Origin: Platynereis dumerilii
Taxonomy: Eukaryota > Annelida > Polychaeta > Phyllodocida > Nereididae
Length of the DNA: 64,000 nucleotides
Direction of reading: 5' to 3'
Assembly: GCA_026936325.1 (NCBI GenBank)
Contig: JAPTHN010000001.1
Span: forward strand, 99,773,859-99,837,858
This document shows positions 10,916 through 22,495 of the stretch, one piece after another. Position numbers and translations under genes: made by a program. Numbering within the stretch: the stretch's first letter is position 1; every line of letters begins with the position of its first letter. The notes beneath the pieces are model-generated. The model was not told where the DNA came from. It saw only the letters and a list, made by a program, of their open reading frames with translations, and did no database searches.

Positions 10916-12125
10916 TGTGTAAAATCATAATTTCCTTTCATTTGAGGCCTGTTAAGGCACTAACCAAGTGAGAATAAAGTAACATTGCACTTGTTTGTTT
11001 ATCTTCCTCTCCTCATTTAAAAAAGAATTGATTTGTCACTTATATCGTTAAAATTGTTATGTCAATTGATGTGTATTGGGCGAGAATTTGGCAAAATTGG
11101 TGCACAATCTAGATTTATTAATAAATATCAAAATTTAAAGGAAAGGTTTTGGGATCATGACTTCAGTAAATGATTATAGTCCAGCATGAAAAAGAATGTA
11201 TATCCAATCCTTTTTGTTGGTAATTACTATAAATAGCCCCAATCCTCGGATAAGCCAGTCTTGGAAGTTTCACACTCCCGGAAGCTGCAGATGTGAACAT
11301 TAACATGATTAATTTACCCAATGGAATTTGAGTTGTTTGACCCTTAATAAATTAGTAAGACCAGTCAGTTGGGAAAGGGGTTCTTATAATCCAACAGCAT
11401 TGTTTTTCTGCTATTGTCAGCTACAAATAATGTCTGATTAATGTAAATGAGCTAAATATATCATAAACAACATTAGTTCCAAAGAAAAAATTGAGTATAA
11501 ACATTAAAAATTCAGTTTTTGGCAGTTGGCTGAAGCGTGCGAATATTTTTTGGTTTTCAAAATTCAGTTTTTTCACATTTTCCACGAAATTGAATTTTGG
11601 TAAAAAATGAAATGCATGGGAACCTAACCTACTAACGCTACTCTAAAACATTGGGCAGTTCTTTTTATCATACTACCATTTTTCTGTGAAATATGATGAA
11701 AAATCAAATCGTGCAAATAATTTCTGTGTTGACTGTATGGCAGGATTCAAAAGAAATGCAGGGGATACTATGATTCTATGAAGGCTTACGCACTGTAATA
11801 ATACTTTTTTTTTATTTGATGCATGCACATGTGGGATGGGTAAAAAATTTCCATTTAGTGCATGTAGGGTCTCGCAAAAAAATGAAGTTAATGCATGAGG
11901 GGGTCGCAAAAAGTCACTTTAAATAAATGCATAGAGAGGTCAAAAATGTAACCCGACAACCCCCCCCCCCCCCGTAGTTTAATGGAATAGCCCTTGTGCA
12001 AACAAAACAACATAAGTTGATGTTTTCCCTTATTCTGCCTTTTTTTGTTCAACTTAGAAACTGAGATGTCGGGTCTAATGCCTTAGGCAAGATTGCAAAC
12101 ATATCAGAGGACCTCCCATTTTAAA
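10916..12125. other. Non-coding stretch, no gene seen
   Basis: Low-complexity AT-rich sequence with a C-run near 11,958-11,974. No exon, RNA gene or complete mobile element is recognisable. Confidence 0.5.
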
Positions 12126-12129
12126 AACA

Positions 12130-12255
12130 GCTAACAGAGACAAGCCCTTGGGCTTCCATTTTTGAAAAATCCATATTGGTTTTTGCATGGAAGTCTGGTT
12201 AAAAAAAAAAAATTTTCCATTTAAAAACCAGTTTTGTCCCGAAATTTTTAGAGTG
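12130..12255. mobile_element. Half of a hairpin MITE related to 43,459-43,647
   Basis: The right part reads AACCAGTTTTGTCCCG and then TTTTTAGAGTG, matching the right end of the intact element at 43,459-43,647 (TTTTGTCCCG, TTTTTTAGAGCG). TTGGTTTTTGCATGGA also corresponds to the intact interior. The left arm is degraded. Confidence 0.6.
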
Positions 12256-15054
12256 CATGATTTGCAATCAGAATACAAGGAGAGTGTTTGATTTCTCAAA
12301 ATCGTTCACCCCCTAACAAGAAGGAATTTGTTCTGAAAAAGAAGAAAAGAGGAGAACATATTTAAATCAACCAGACCATGATAATAAACCTATGGTGAGC
12401 TATCAGTTCACGTGTTTCCATCGAGTACAAAACAGGAAGATCCCCTATAACTTTCATTTCTTCAATCTATCTTTTATTTGCGAAAAATACAAGTTTGGAC
12501 AGCATGCACTTTATAAGTAGGTCACACTCATATACTTCTACCATCACTTTTCCTGAAGATAGATGGTTTGATTTAATTTAGATTAAACCAAGAAATATTC
12601 ACTGATGATCCAATTTATTCAAACATAACACACAATGATACATAGGGCCATGTCCATACAGTTTAAAATGATAACTGTTCTTCCCACACACACACTAGAT
12701 GATAAAAGAACTCTCCAAATGGTTTCTTTCTGTAAATGACAGCTGTGACATTCTTACTTATTTTTCCTCCGAACTTACCAATATGGTGACATTTTGAAAT
12801 GGTCATTATTGCGCAGAGCAGTATGTTTGCTGAGCTTCAGTTGTTGAAAACGGGAAAAAGGAAATCCTGGTGGACAGTAGTGGCTGTGGTTTTATGCAAA
12901 TGGCTCAAAGAAAAGAGAGAGTTCGTGAGAGCATATGTTAGTCAGGTGCTCAGTCAGTTCACAGTTCACACATTGCTCCACCACTGTGTACGGTAGAGTA
13001 CAGTAACATACTTTTACTTTAACGTCTCCTGTCATGAATAATCTCAGTTTTTTTTTCATGACCTTTTCAGTGTTCATCCATATCATATGGCAACTGACAG
13101 TCATTGAGAAGATGTTTGTCACTTATAATTCTTGGTAACTTATCACTTCTTGTATTGTAGAAAATGAGCTTTATAATTTTGGGGAGACGGTAACGTGATA
13201 GAAAGCACATGGACACGTTATTAAGACAAAATGAAAACAAAAAAAGGGGGACATAACCATTTGTTGCCACTTGCTGCAAGCACAAGGCTACTTTTCATGA
13301 GAAAGGCAAACCATGTCTGATGTGGAGATGTTATTGTTTCGTAAGAGTCAGGGGAGTGATGTTAGTGTGACAAATTAGCTATATTGGTGAAATCTGGCCG
13401 TGCCAGTTTGGCATTTACACTACTTTCTGCATGTTTAGATACTTTCTTTGACAGTTTTTGTGATTAGGTGTCACTTAACTGTACTCATTCAACAGTGGAG
13501 CTCAGTACATTCACTTCAGCAAAGCCTGCAGTGATTAAGTCAGACACGCCCACAAAGCTGACCAATGACCAGGCCTTCAAGCATGTTATGCAAATGATGT
13601 CGATTTCGCTGTTTCGCACAGTTCCGTAAGAGTTAGAGGTGTGATTTTAACATAGGCAAATAGATGTCTCTGAGACGTTTAAAATTATAGGCCATACGTC
13701 TTTGGGAAATGAATAGTTACTTCGAAAATAGCCAGTAAAGTTTTGAAGTGGAGAGGAATCCTGGGTGCTGTTTGGTTGTGACGCTATGACATTAAATCTT
13801 ATGATAATGTACGGCGATGGAAGGATTTGTCTAGGGTAGATTCTCTGGGTGAATACACTGTGGCATATATGTAAGTGCAATTAGTGCATGTTACAATCAA
13901 AGAATTACAACCACTTACATAAAGCTGTTTGTGGTATCAATGAGATCACAACTTGCCCTGTCCCTCACTTTGAAATGAACTTGTGACCTCAGTGATGAAC
14001 TGTGGGACCCATTCAGTGACTTGTCCTGACAACATTGCAACTATCGAATATGACCTCACTAACTGCTTATGAGTCAGATAGAATAACTACCAAGAATAGG
14101 GTATGACCTCTAATGGAACATTCTATTGCATTTCTGTAAGCACTTGTAGTTCATGGACTGTAAGTTACTGTTAACCCACACTGTACATCGTGTCAAACAG
14201 CCTTGTAAAGAATGGCAATATCAACAGTTCTTATTAGTCTCATTATAAAAAAAAATACAACGACCTTACCTGCAAGTTAGACTGGTTTTTTTCATTTTAA
14301 TCAGCCTGGTATACTGGAACAGATTACCTTACAAATTTATATCGCACACAGGTCAGAATGTATCATTCTTAAGTTTTACAATCTTTATGTCTGATAATCT
14401 AAAATGTTGAAATGGGCCGCTTATCTTGAAAATTCAGAATAGCAATTGCAAACTTGACTACTGCTCATTTATCTTTGGTTATTCTAGGAAAAATAAAATA
14501 ATTATGCTTCCTACTCTGGACAACAAGAATCTATATCTATCATTGTAGGTGAAAGCTGCACACGAGAATACACTGTCCTTGTCTGAGGCTTGCTCTACTT
14601 TTCGAGGCCTAAGAGTTGTGCCCTAAGGAGGAACCTGTCAACTCCATGAAGAAGTAAGCCCCAGGCTTGCTTCTTGATACAGAATAGCTGGAGCAGTAGT
14701 TCTGTAGCCCATGCCAACAGTAATGAGGGCCTATGACCTCTTACAGATATTCCAAGTATCCACCAGATCTTGAGGCATGGCTGTCATGAATATGAGCAAT
14801 CTAATCTGGAATACATCACATACGGGGACAACCGGGATATCCAAAAATGACCTTTTATAATATTGCACTCCAGCTCCACGCGGGTTGCCCAGCCATGTTG
14901 GGTGATGGGTTTAAAATCATCCTCCTCCTCATTACCATGTCCTTCTCCTGTTAAAATATAAATTTTAGCCCACCTGTGACCACATTGTCATAGATGTGTG
15001 TTCTGATTTGTGTCATATATTGAATGTGATTGTCACTATTATGTAAAATTTTCC

Positions 15055-15215
15055 AGCGTGTTCTAAATCAACATGACACAGTTTCTGCTTGTTTGCTGTT
15101 TGGTTTCCTCCATAATTTTGATGCAATGATGCTCTCGTGACAAATCTAACGCTAATAGGTTTGTCATTATCTATAATTACGTCCGCAATAAACAAGTTAT
15201 TTTCATGACAGCACC
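15055..15215 (-). other. Block kept open in four copies (copy A)
   Basis: On the minus strand this reads ADVIIDNDKPISVRFVTRAS and continues LHQNYGGNQTANKQKLCHVD. The same frame is open in B (24,085-24,240), in an internally duplicated B piece (31,490-31,650) and in C (40,685-40,850), with only a few residue changes. I recognise no family. It could be an exon of an unseen gene or a conserved non-coding stretch that happens to be open. Confidence 0.35.
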
Positions 15216-15707
15216 CTCAGTGTCCTGAGCTAAGATTGCAGAGAATGAACATTACATGCAGTTTGGTGGTTTCCTCTTCCCGTTCAATTGGGCTTTTCTC
15301 TGATTATATACAAAAATAACATGCATTACAATAAAAAGGGCTGAAATGGATGAGAGGTTTAAAGGTAGGCCAATCATATTGGTATTAAGATATTGAGGAT
15401 TAAAATAGAATAAAATAGAATATAAAATTCACCAAAATGTGTCCATTCATAATGCCATGATAACAGCAGGCCTAATAAACTAATTAGAACATCTTACTGA
15501 CTTACACTGTATGATCAAAAACTTCAGAGTGTGATACAAGAAGAGATCTTCGCTTTGCTGCAATTTTTGATAAATCTTATATCTCAAATCATAACTTTTT
15601 ACAAAAGTATTATTTTAATGATAAAAAGCAACTCATTTTGGAAAGAGTGTAAGTGTCACTTCCTAAAAATAAAAAACCTCTCATGTTTACGAAGAGGGAC
15701 AGAATAT

Positions 15708-15866
15708 TAAAACAAAACAACCCAAGTCAGGGTCACTGAGTAACAATATCACGAGCTGTTGTGTGAATTCATATCACTCGAGCCCGCAGGGCGAGAGTGA
15801 TATTAATTCATACAACAGCTCGTGATATTGTACGAAGTGCCCTGACGCGTAGTTGTTTTGTTTTTA
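15708..15866. repeat. Long near-perfect palindrome inserted in copy A
   Basis: Both arms carry TAAAACAAAACAAC, GTCAGGG, ATATCACGAGCTGTTG and CATATCACTCG-like words in mirrored order, meeting near 15,787 at CCCGCAGGGC. B and C lack this sequence at the matching site. To its right, 15,864-16,141 is bounded by ATCACCTGGTT and AACCAGGTGAT, so palindrome and flanking piece probably arrived together as one foldback-type element of ~435 bp (15,708-16,141). Confidence 0.8.
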
Positions 15867-16143
15867 TCACCTGGTTTTACCTCAAATTTTCAGTTATAAA
15901 GAGGGACTATTTTGTGCCATTACAAAAATGTGATGACACCATGGAGCAACAATGGACATGGCGTCACTATCCCATTATTCTGGCCCTTGTTTGGTTTGTG
16001 ACATCATCAGGTAGCTGAAATGCTGGTGATGTCATAACAATTGTTAGAAATTATCCACCTCGAAGGGTGGTATTTTTTACAATATCATAGGCCCTGATAT
16101 TTTGACTCAAAGCAGTGATATTCACAGCTAACCAGGTGATAAA

Positions 16144-16706
16144 TATGTGTATCTTTATTTTTCTGGTCTTGTCCATTCTTCCTCATCACCCTTAATTTGT
16201 GGCAGTGCTAGCTGTCAGAGCAGATTGCTTGATTCTGTGTCCGCATCTCAGTGTGTGTCCGTTACCTCTCCTGTCACTCTCTGCTTGAGATGCCCAATTA
16301 GCAAGGTTGTCACAACAGCTCTTGGCATCTCTGATATGCACTACATCACAGCTCCAGATGTCATCTGACGCCTCTGCTTGTTTGTCCGTTTGCAGAGAGA
16401 TTCTCTTTTGCTCAGACTCATGCATTTGCAGGGAAAAATATCTTTTTTGGGCAGAAGAGGTGAAATTTGCTCTGGACAATATACAAGATATGCTACATTT
16501 AATATTACATAATTTACATCAAAGATTTCTGATGAAACCTCAGTTTTAACTTGCAGTGAACTTTGAAGCTGGATCAAGGTTGCTTGGGTAAACAGTGACA
16601 GTCTGCCTTCACGAAGGTTTCTTTTTACTAACAGAAGTCAATCAATTTGCCAGAAAGAATGAATGGAAACAAAAATTGCCAGTGATTGTCTGTGATTTTG
16701 GTTGAA
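16144..16706. other. Conserved block of the tandem unit (copy A)
   Basis: The block begins with GTGGCAGTGCTAGCTGTCAG near its left side. On the minus strand it is open for DDIWSCDVVHIRDAKSCC and then NLANWASQAESDRRGNGHTL; on the plus strand for VTSPVTLCLRCPISKVVTTA. The same frames are open in B (27,429-27,872) and C (41,426-41,713). A weaker version of the motif TCCTGTCACTCTCTG recurs ~1.5 kb to the right in each unit (17,820 in A, 33,460 in B, 42,930 in C). Product unknown. Confidence 0.35.
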
Positions 16707-19392
16707 TAAGTAGGTCCATTCACTGCACTTTTTGTGGTAGAATGTAAGTGCCGCAGTCCATATCTATAATGGGATTGGATAAATAACATAAATATTGGTA
16801 GATAGGCCACAGTGAATTGAGGCAGACTGGCTCATGTTTTGTGAACACATTTGTAACAAAGCACTGAGAGTTACATACTTTAGGGGTCAAGCCAAAGACA
16901 GTTTATGTCAATTGTATTTATTGATAAAAATGATAACTGATGGCAATACTTGGTGTTTTTGACAACAGATGGTTTAAGGCACTTCCTATATGCAATATTT
17001 AGTGGACATGGCTTGTCTTTCATATTAATTTTCTGCATGATCGGTCAACTTCAGAAGCTCCCTCTTATCATAATGACCATTGAGTGTTTTAGGAATCCAG
17101 TGTAAGTCAGTGTAATCAAATATTCTCAACGGGTGCGTATAAAATAATTCTTATGACAGCAGCACTTCAATTGGCATCTCTTAAAAATCCACAAGGTGCT
17201 GTGACAGCCTTCAGCCCCAATCAGGAATATCCATTATATCATGGAAATCATACCCAAAGCCCATCAAAGGATGTAGTTATTTGGATGAATGTATCCAATT
17301 TTCTTCAAAGATATAAAATTCAGTTTAGCCACAAAGACACTTGATTAGATTTTGTGTCCCAGGATAACTCAAATCTAGACATTTCCGAGATGATGCTTTG
17401 GAACTTACCATGGACTAAATTAATCTCCTGCATGTATTTCATTTTGTTGTGCTCATGTTTCTAAATATCCACACTGATCTGCACTGTCTAAACAGCACCT
17501 CAAAGTCAAGCCCCATAATTTCTCTAAGATGTAGTTGTACAACAACTGCAAGACAAGGGGAGACAACAGAAGAACTGCAAAGATCGTAGTCAAAGAGATG
17601 GGACATTCCAATGCAAAGAATAAAAATCACACTATTTTGGTGAGGCAAAATTAAAGAAGTATATATTATTTATATGCTGAATCTTGCATATTTCTGAACA
17701 TACCACACATTTGGTGGTCCAGGCTAGTAATCCCAACAGCATGGCAATTTGTCATGTAGCAATTGTGGTTGCCAGTATTGCATTTCTTCTTTGTACCTAT
17801 GTCACCTCAGATGTTATACTTATCCTGTCACTCTCTGATAATTATAAGCACTACGGTATACAAATATATTTACAGTCCCATAAGTTCCACATCTGAGCTT
17901 GCCATTGCCTGATTATCTCAATTCCTGAACTAGAAGATCTTGTTTTGCATCTCTTTCAATTGCTAAACAATTATTCATTCATGGTGTTTGGTGAGACTCC
18001 ATATGGTTTCAACCTATATATACCCTACTCATTAAAAAAGAAAGTTTCTTTTTCTTAGTCAATCTGTGATTGCAACAAAAGATGGGTCAGACAAGAACAC
18101 TATCCTATGTTGACCAATAGTATCATGTGATGACATGACAGAGGTATATTGAAATATGTACTTGTGTGAAGTCCAAGATTTGCCATATACATCTGTTCCA
18201 TTATATATCATTCAACAGATATGTGGTCATCCTCCTTTGCTGGGTTTTTTTACCCTCACCCTGCCAACAAGTACTATGAAAATCCGAAGTTTTCTGATGT
18301 TTTAACAGTTTTGTTCCGGCAAAATTTAGATAGAATATTTATTTTCCAAAGTCACATATGCTATTTAATTTAAATATTTTTTTGTGGTTTTCTACAAGGA
18401 AAATATTTGAAACAACAAACATACGACAACGAAACATTCGAACATTCATTCAAGTGCTTTGAATCATCTCAAGCTGTTAATTATATTTCTCACACCGGAG
18501 GTGAGTTAATCTTTACGTTGTTTCTTCATGAATGCCAGGAGACTGTTTGATTTCACAAAATCTTTCGCCCCCTCAAGGCAACAAGAAGAAATTTGTTTAT
18601 GAAAAAGAAGAAAAAAAGGAGAACACAATGTAAATCAACCAGACCTGGATAAGAAACCTATGGTGAGCCATCAGTTTACATGTTTCCATCACGTACAAAA
18701 CAGGAAGATCCCCAAAATAGATGTAACTTTCATTTCTTCGATGTATCTTTCATTTGCGAAAGATACAATTTTGGACAGCATACACAATAGGTCATGCTTA
18801 ATTGCTTATTTATACATTACACCAAGACCATTCATCGCGCATGCAGTTTCACACTCTTATACATCATAGAATACATGCAATATTATCAAAGTGATGAAGT
18901 ATGGCAATTTTCATATACCCTAAGTTTCTGAAGATATATGGTTTGCTTTAATTAAGATTAAATTAAAAAATACTCAATAAAGATCAAATTTATTCAATCA
19001 TCTGACATATTGACACATAATAACATGTTCAGTTATGATAACCTTTCTGTCCAATATACGATATGATAAGAAAACACTCCAAATGTATTCTTTCTGTAAA
19101 TGACAGTTGTGACATTCTAACTTATTTTTCCACCAAGCTTACCAATATGGTGACATTTTGCAATGGTCATTATTGCACAGAGCAACAATTATGTTTGCTG
19201 ACCTTCAGCTGTTGAAAGTAGGAAAAGGAACTTGTGGTGGGCAGTGGTGGCTGCGGTTGTATGCAAAGTAGCTCAAAGAAAAGATTGAGTTCATAAGAGC
19301 ATATGTTAGTCAGGTGCTCAGTCAGTTCACTCACTGCTCCACCACTGTGTACGGTATAGTACGGTAACATACTTCTACTTAACTGTCTCCTG

Positions 19393-19714
19393 TTATTTTA
19401 AATTATTATTAATATCTTTATCAATGCTTGAGGCGTACAAATAAGACAACATATGATACAAAATAGATAAATTACAACTGATTGAGAAAAAAAAATAATA
19501 ATAATAAGAATGATAAAATAAGTTAAAACAATGTCATTATAAAAGTAATGATAAATATTGAAAAAGTAGCTTCCACAAGGTGGCACTGCTAGCAAAGTAC
19601 TATAAATCTATGATGGACTCAAATGAGCTGAATTTTTAAACTCAAACATAGATATTCCAAATTCGGTTGATTTCAGTCTTCCTAAAAAACCCATCAGTTA
19701 AATAATCTCTTTAT
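19393..19714 (-). mobile_element. Retroposon-like insertion shared by B and C
   Basis: Copy A reads CTCCTGTCATGAATAA straight through where B has ~320 bp between CTCCTGT and CTGTCATGAATAA. C has the same insertion at 35,446-35,697, shortened internally by ~70 bp. A TTA-rich left end (TTATTTTAAATTATTATTAA) would be the 3' tail on the minus strand. It may be a SINE or a truncated LINE; no coding motif is visible. Confidence 0.65.
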
Positions 19715-20069
19715 CTGTCATGAATAACCTCAGAACATTTTTTTTCTTCATGACCTTTTCATTGTTCATCCATATGGCAACTAACAGTCATTGAGAAGAT
19801 GTTTGTCACTTATAATTCTTGGTAACTTATCACTTCTTGTATTGTAGAAAATGAGCTTTATAATTTTGGGGAGACGGTAACATGATAGAAATCACATAGA
19901 CACGTTACTGTACTCTTGCTGTTGAATTTACTTACAATTCACAGCTTCATTATATGCAATTCTGTACTTTGCAGTATGTGCGTGCAGTTCTTTGCAATAG
20001 TTTTTACTAATTGTACAATTGGGACTATTGAAAGATGATGTATAGAAAATATTATTCTGAGGTTATTCA

Positions 20070-20430
20070 TGAGAGGAGATGGTAAGATACTCAGTGTACT
20101 TAGAGTTAGGTATGGGCAAAAATCATTGAAATACAGCCCTATAACTTTATGCAGTATGTGTTTAAGATTTGATAAATTCAACCAAATTCCAATACCAATG
20201 ATTCTGCCTACTCCTAATGGGATTAAAACTTTGAATCCTATCCAGAATTTCAGTTATGATTCCTATCCTGTAATAGCTTGATTCGTTGGATATGAGACTA
20301 CATCAGTTTCGCCATAATGACATTCATCTGAGGGGATGGGTCGAGCTTCCGTAATTAAAACCAAACCCATGAACACTAACATAACGGGATTGGCATTCTT
20401 CAAATGAAACTTTTCCAAGTGTTTTGTGAT
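20070..20430 (-). pseudogene. Secreted-peptide-like exon, B copy 1 (decayed)
   Basis: On the minus strand: MLVFMGLVLITEA, a plausible signal-peptide core, then RPIPSDECHYGETDVVSYP and a stop after NQAITG. Beyond the stop, another frame continues FKVLIPLGVGRIIGIGIW and LNLSNLKHILHKVIG. The paralogue at 20,541-20,873 encodes the same two blocks, so the two frames were probably one protein before indels. I recognise no family. No splice donor is present in this copy. Copy A of the tandem unit lacks the whole region. Confidence 0.45.
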
Positions 20431-20540
20431 AGGCCTACTGTTGAGATTGTCTCCAGCGCGACTTATATATATTTTAATTGACTCTGTCACAACACTCTAC
20501 ATATATTTGGATGTAAAATTCGAAACAATTCAAAACTTAC

Positions 20541-20873
20541 GTCAATATAATAGTGTGCTATAACTTTGTGCAGTACGTGTTTCAGATTTGACACATTCAA
20601 CCAAATTCCGATACCAGTGATTCTGCCTTCTCCTAATGGGATTAAAACTTTGAATTTATCAAGAATTCCAGTTACGTTTATCACCCTGTAATATCTTGAT
20701 TCGTCGGATATGAGATATGAGACTTCACCCGTTTCACCATATACCATAATAATAACATTCATCTGAGGGGATTGGTCGAGCTTCCATAATTAAAACCAAA
20801 CCCATGAACACTCATATAACAGGATTGGCATTCTTCAAATGTGAGTTCTTTCCTTTATCATCCCAAATGTCAC
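20541..20873 (-). pseudogene. Secreted-peptide-like exon, B copy 2, with splice signals
   Basis: The minus strand shows a TTTTCAG acceptor just before 20,873 and a consensus GTAAGT donor right after 20,541, enclosing 333 bp. The interior has FMGLVLIMEARPIPSDEC and then, in another frame, VTGILDKFKVLIPLGEGR and ITGIGIWLNVSNLKHVLHKV. Relative to copy 1 it has a premature stop before VFMG, a ~10-bp insertion after DEC and a 7-bp duplication near TCATAT, so it cannot encode the ancestral protein as one frame. The intact splice sites suggest a real exon of a host gene. Function unknown. Confidence 0.45.
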
Positions 20874-21548
20874 CTGAAAATGTCAAAAGAGGCAGAATTT
20901 TATTACAATGTAGATTGACCTTCTTGTTTAAGTAATCCAATATACCTTATTGGATGATATTGATTTCGACATTATTTTTGGAAAAGCGAACTTTTTTCTC
21001 TTCCTATGCATGGGTTATGATTTTGTTAGTACTTCAAAACTTTAAAAGTTCCTCCTCTCAATTTCTTTCAGCCTCGTGAATCAAACTAAATCTGATCTAT
21101 CCTGACAAGAATGACATAGGCCTAACCAATAACGGGGACGAACATAACATGTCGACATTACTGAACATTCAACTTTGTTGGAATGGCTGGTATGTCATCA
21201 TTTCTGATCAGGGGATGATATCCCATTGTTTCTGATCAGAGACAAAGACAAAATGGAAACAAAAAAAAAGGGGGACAGAACCATTTGCTGCAAGCATAAG
21301 GCTACTTTTTATGAGAGAACGGAAAAAGGCAAACCATGTTTGATGTGGAGATGTTATTGTTTAGTAAGAGTCAGGGGAGCGATGCTAGAGTGACAAATGA
21401 ACTATTTTGGTGAAATCAGGCCGTGCTAGTTTGGCATTTACACTGTTTTCTGTTTAGATATATAGCTACTTTCTTTGACAGTTTTTCTAATCAGAGGTTA
21501 CTAAACTATACACGTTCAATAGTGGAACACAATACACTGTGGCATATA

Positions 21549-22495
21549 CAGGGTGTCTACAGAAAAAGAGGACAGTCACTTTTCTTCTTTTTCACACTCA
21601 TGTACATGTAAGTTCAGAATTTGGTGATAAGTCTAACATAAGAATGGATTTGATAGTCAGCCATATTAGGTCTATTGCAAATGTGTTTATTTGTGAATTA
21701 GATCACTACTAAATGCAAAATGCAAGCATGATATGGAAAAGTACATGCATTGCTCTAAGCTGAAAAAGGTCGTCCTGTTTTCCTCATTCTTGATAATAAA
21801 TTTTTCACCATTTATGGCGCATGTGAGAGTAGGAATGATTCATGTGTGAGTAGTGCAACATTTGCTGATGCTCCAGCTGCCGATAATTCAATTCAGGACC
21901 TAACACTTGGTCTTCAACATGGAGTCATCTGATGACAAGAAAATCACAAAAATGTCTCAAATAAACCATTGACCAGAGTACCAGAATCAATGCAAATGTT
22001 TATTATAACATTCTGAAATAATTTGGGGTGCCATGGCGTCAGATGAGAAACTCTTTTGTTGGCAAAATCATCTTCCTAGAAGGTGTTGCACCTGTTCATA
22101 CTGCAAAGAAGACCCAGGAGTGCCTCAAAACAAGCCTCCTGAGCCAGGTAGAGTGCCACCCCTTGTCTCCTGAGCTGGACCCAGTGGATTATTCAGTATG
22201 GGCAAATTGGGAGACAGAATCCAGCAAGTTATCGCAACCCTCACATTAAAGTTAAAGGCTTCCGCCATGTCTGCATGGGGCAAAATGTGGAGAGCATCAA
22301 ACACGCTTTTGCATCATTTATGTCTCATCTGCAGAAAGTTACCACATCAAGGGGTGCGAATGATGGGTCATTTGACTGTTCTGAATATACTGTTCATATA
22401 CAAATCATGTTTTGTTGAATAATGATGATTGGCCCAAAATAAAATGTAAACAAATCCAATTGTGTTGACTGTCCTCTTTTTCTGTAGACACCCTG
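21549..22495 (+). mobile_element. Mariner-type transposon, B copy (decayed)
   Basis: TA, then CAGGGTGTCTACAGAAAAAG, to the inverted complement ending ACACCCTG and TA. The terminal repeats match over ~29 bp. The interior carries a broken transposase. Copy A has the unoccupied site: GTGGCATATATGTAAGTGC at 13,860 equals the B flanks joined. The C copy at 37,531-38,477 is nearly identical. The TA duplication, terminal repeats and transposase tail place it in Tc1/mariner. Confidence 0.92.
22028..22249 (+). pseudogene. Mariner transposase C-terminal remnant
   Basis: The frame reads GVAPVHTAKKTQECLKTSLL, then PLSPELDPVDYSVWANWE. This matches the canonical mariner/Tc1 tail (GAPAHTAKKTQEWL and SPDLNPLDYSVW), which contains the second catalytic aspartate region and the last acidic-residue region. 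The upstream DDE segments are not readable in a single frame. With ~950 bp between the terminal repeats the element is also shorter than the usual 1.3 kb. It is not functional. Confidence 0.85.

Larger units (their letters stand above)
12278..18537. repeat. Tandem segmental unit, copy A
   Basis: First of three head-to-tail copies. The shared order of landmarks is: TTTGATTTC-CAAAATC head, TATGGTGAGC, CCAATATGGTGACATTTTG, GAGCTTTATAATTTTGGGGA, the block with TTGTCTGAGGCTTGCTCTAC, CAGGGACAGAATAT-like junction, GTGGCAGTGCTAGCTGTCAG, TGCTGAATCTTGCATATTTC, then TAGAAGATCTTGTTTTGC and the dispersed repeat. A lacks the ~1.3 kb present at 19,910-21,237 in B, the mariner element and the retroposon at 19,393. 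It has ~350 bp of its own at 13,502-13,850 and a palindromic insertion at 15,708. Identity to B is roughly 85-92 percent by eye. No confirmed gene lies in it. Confidence 0.9.
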
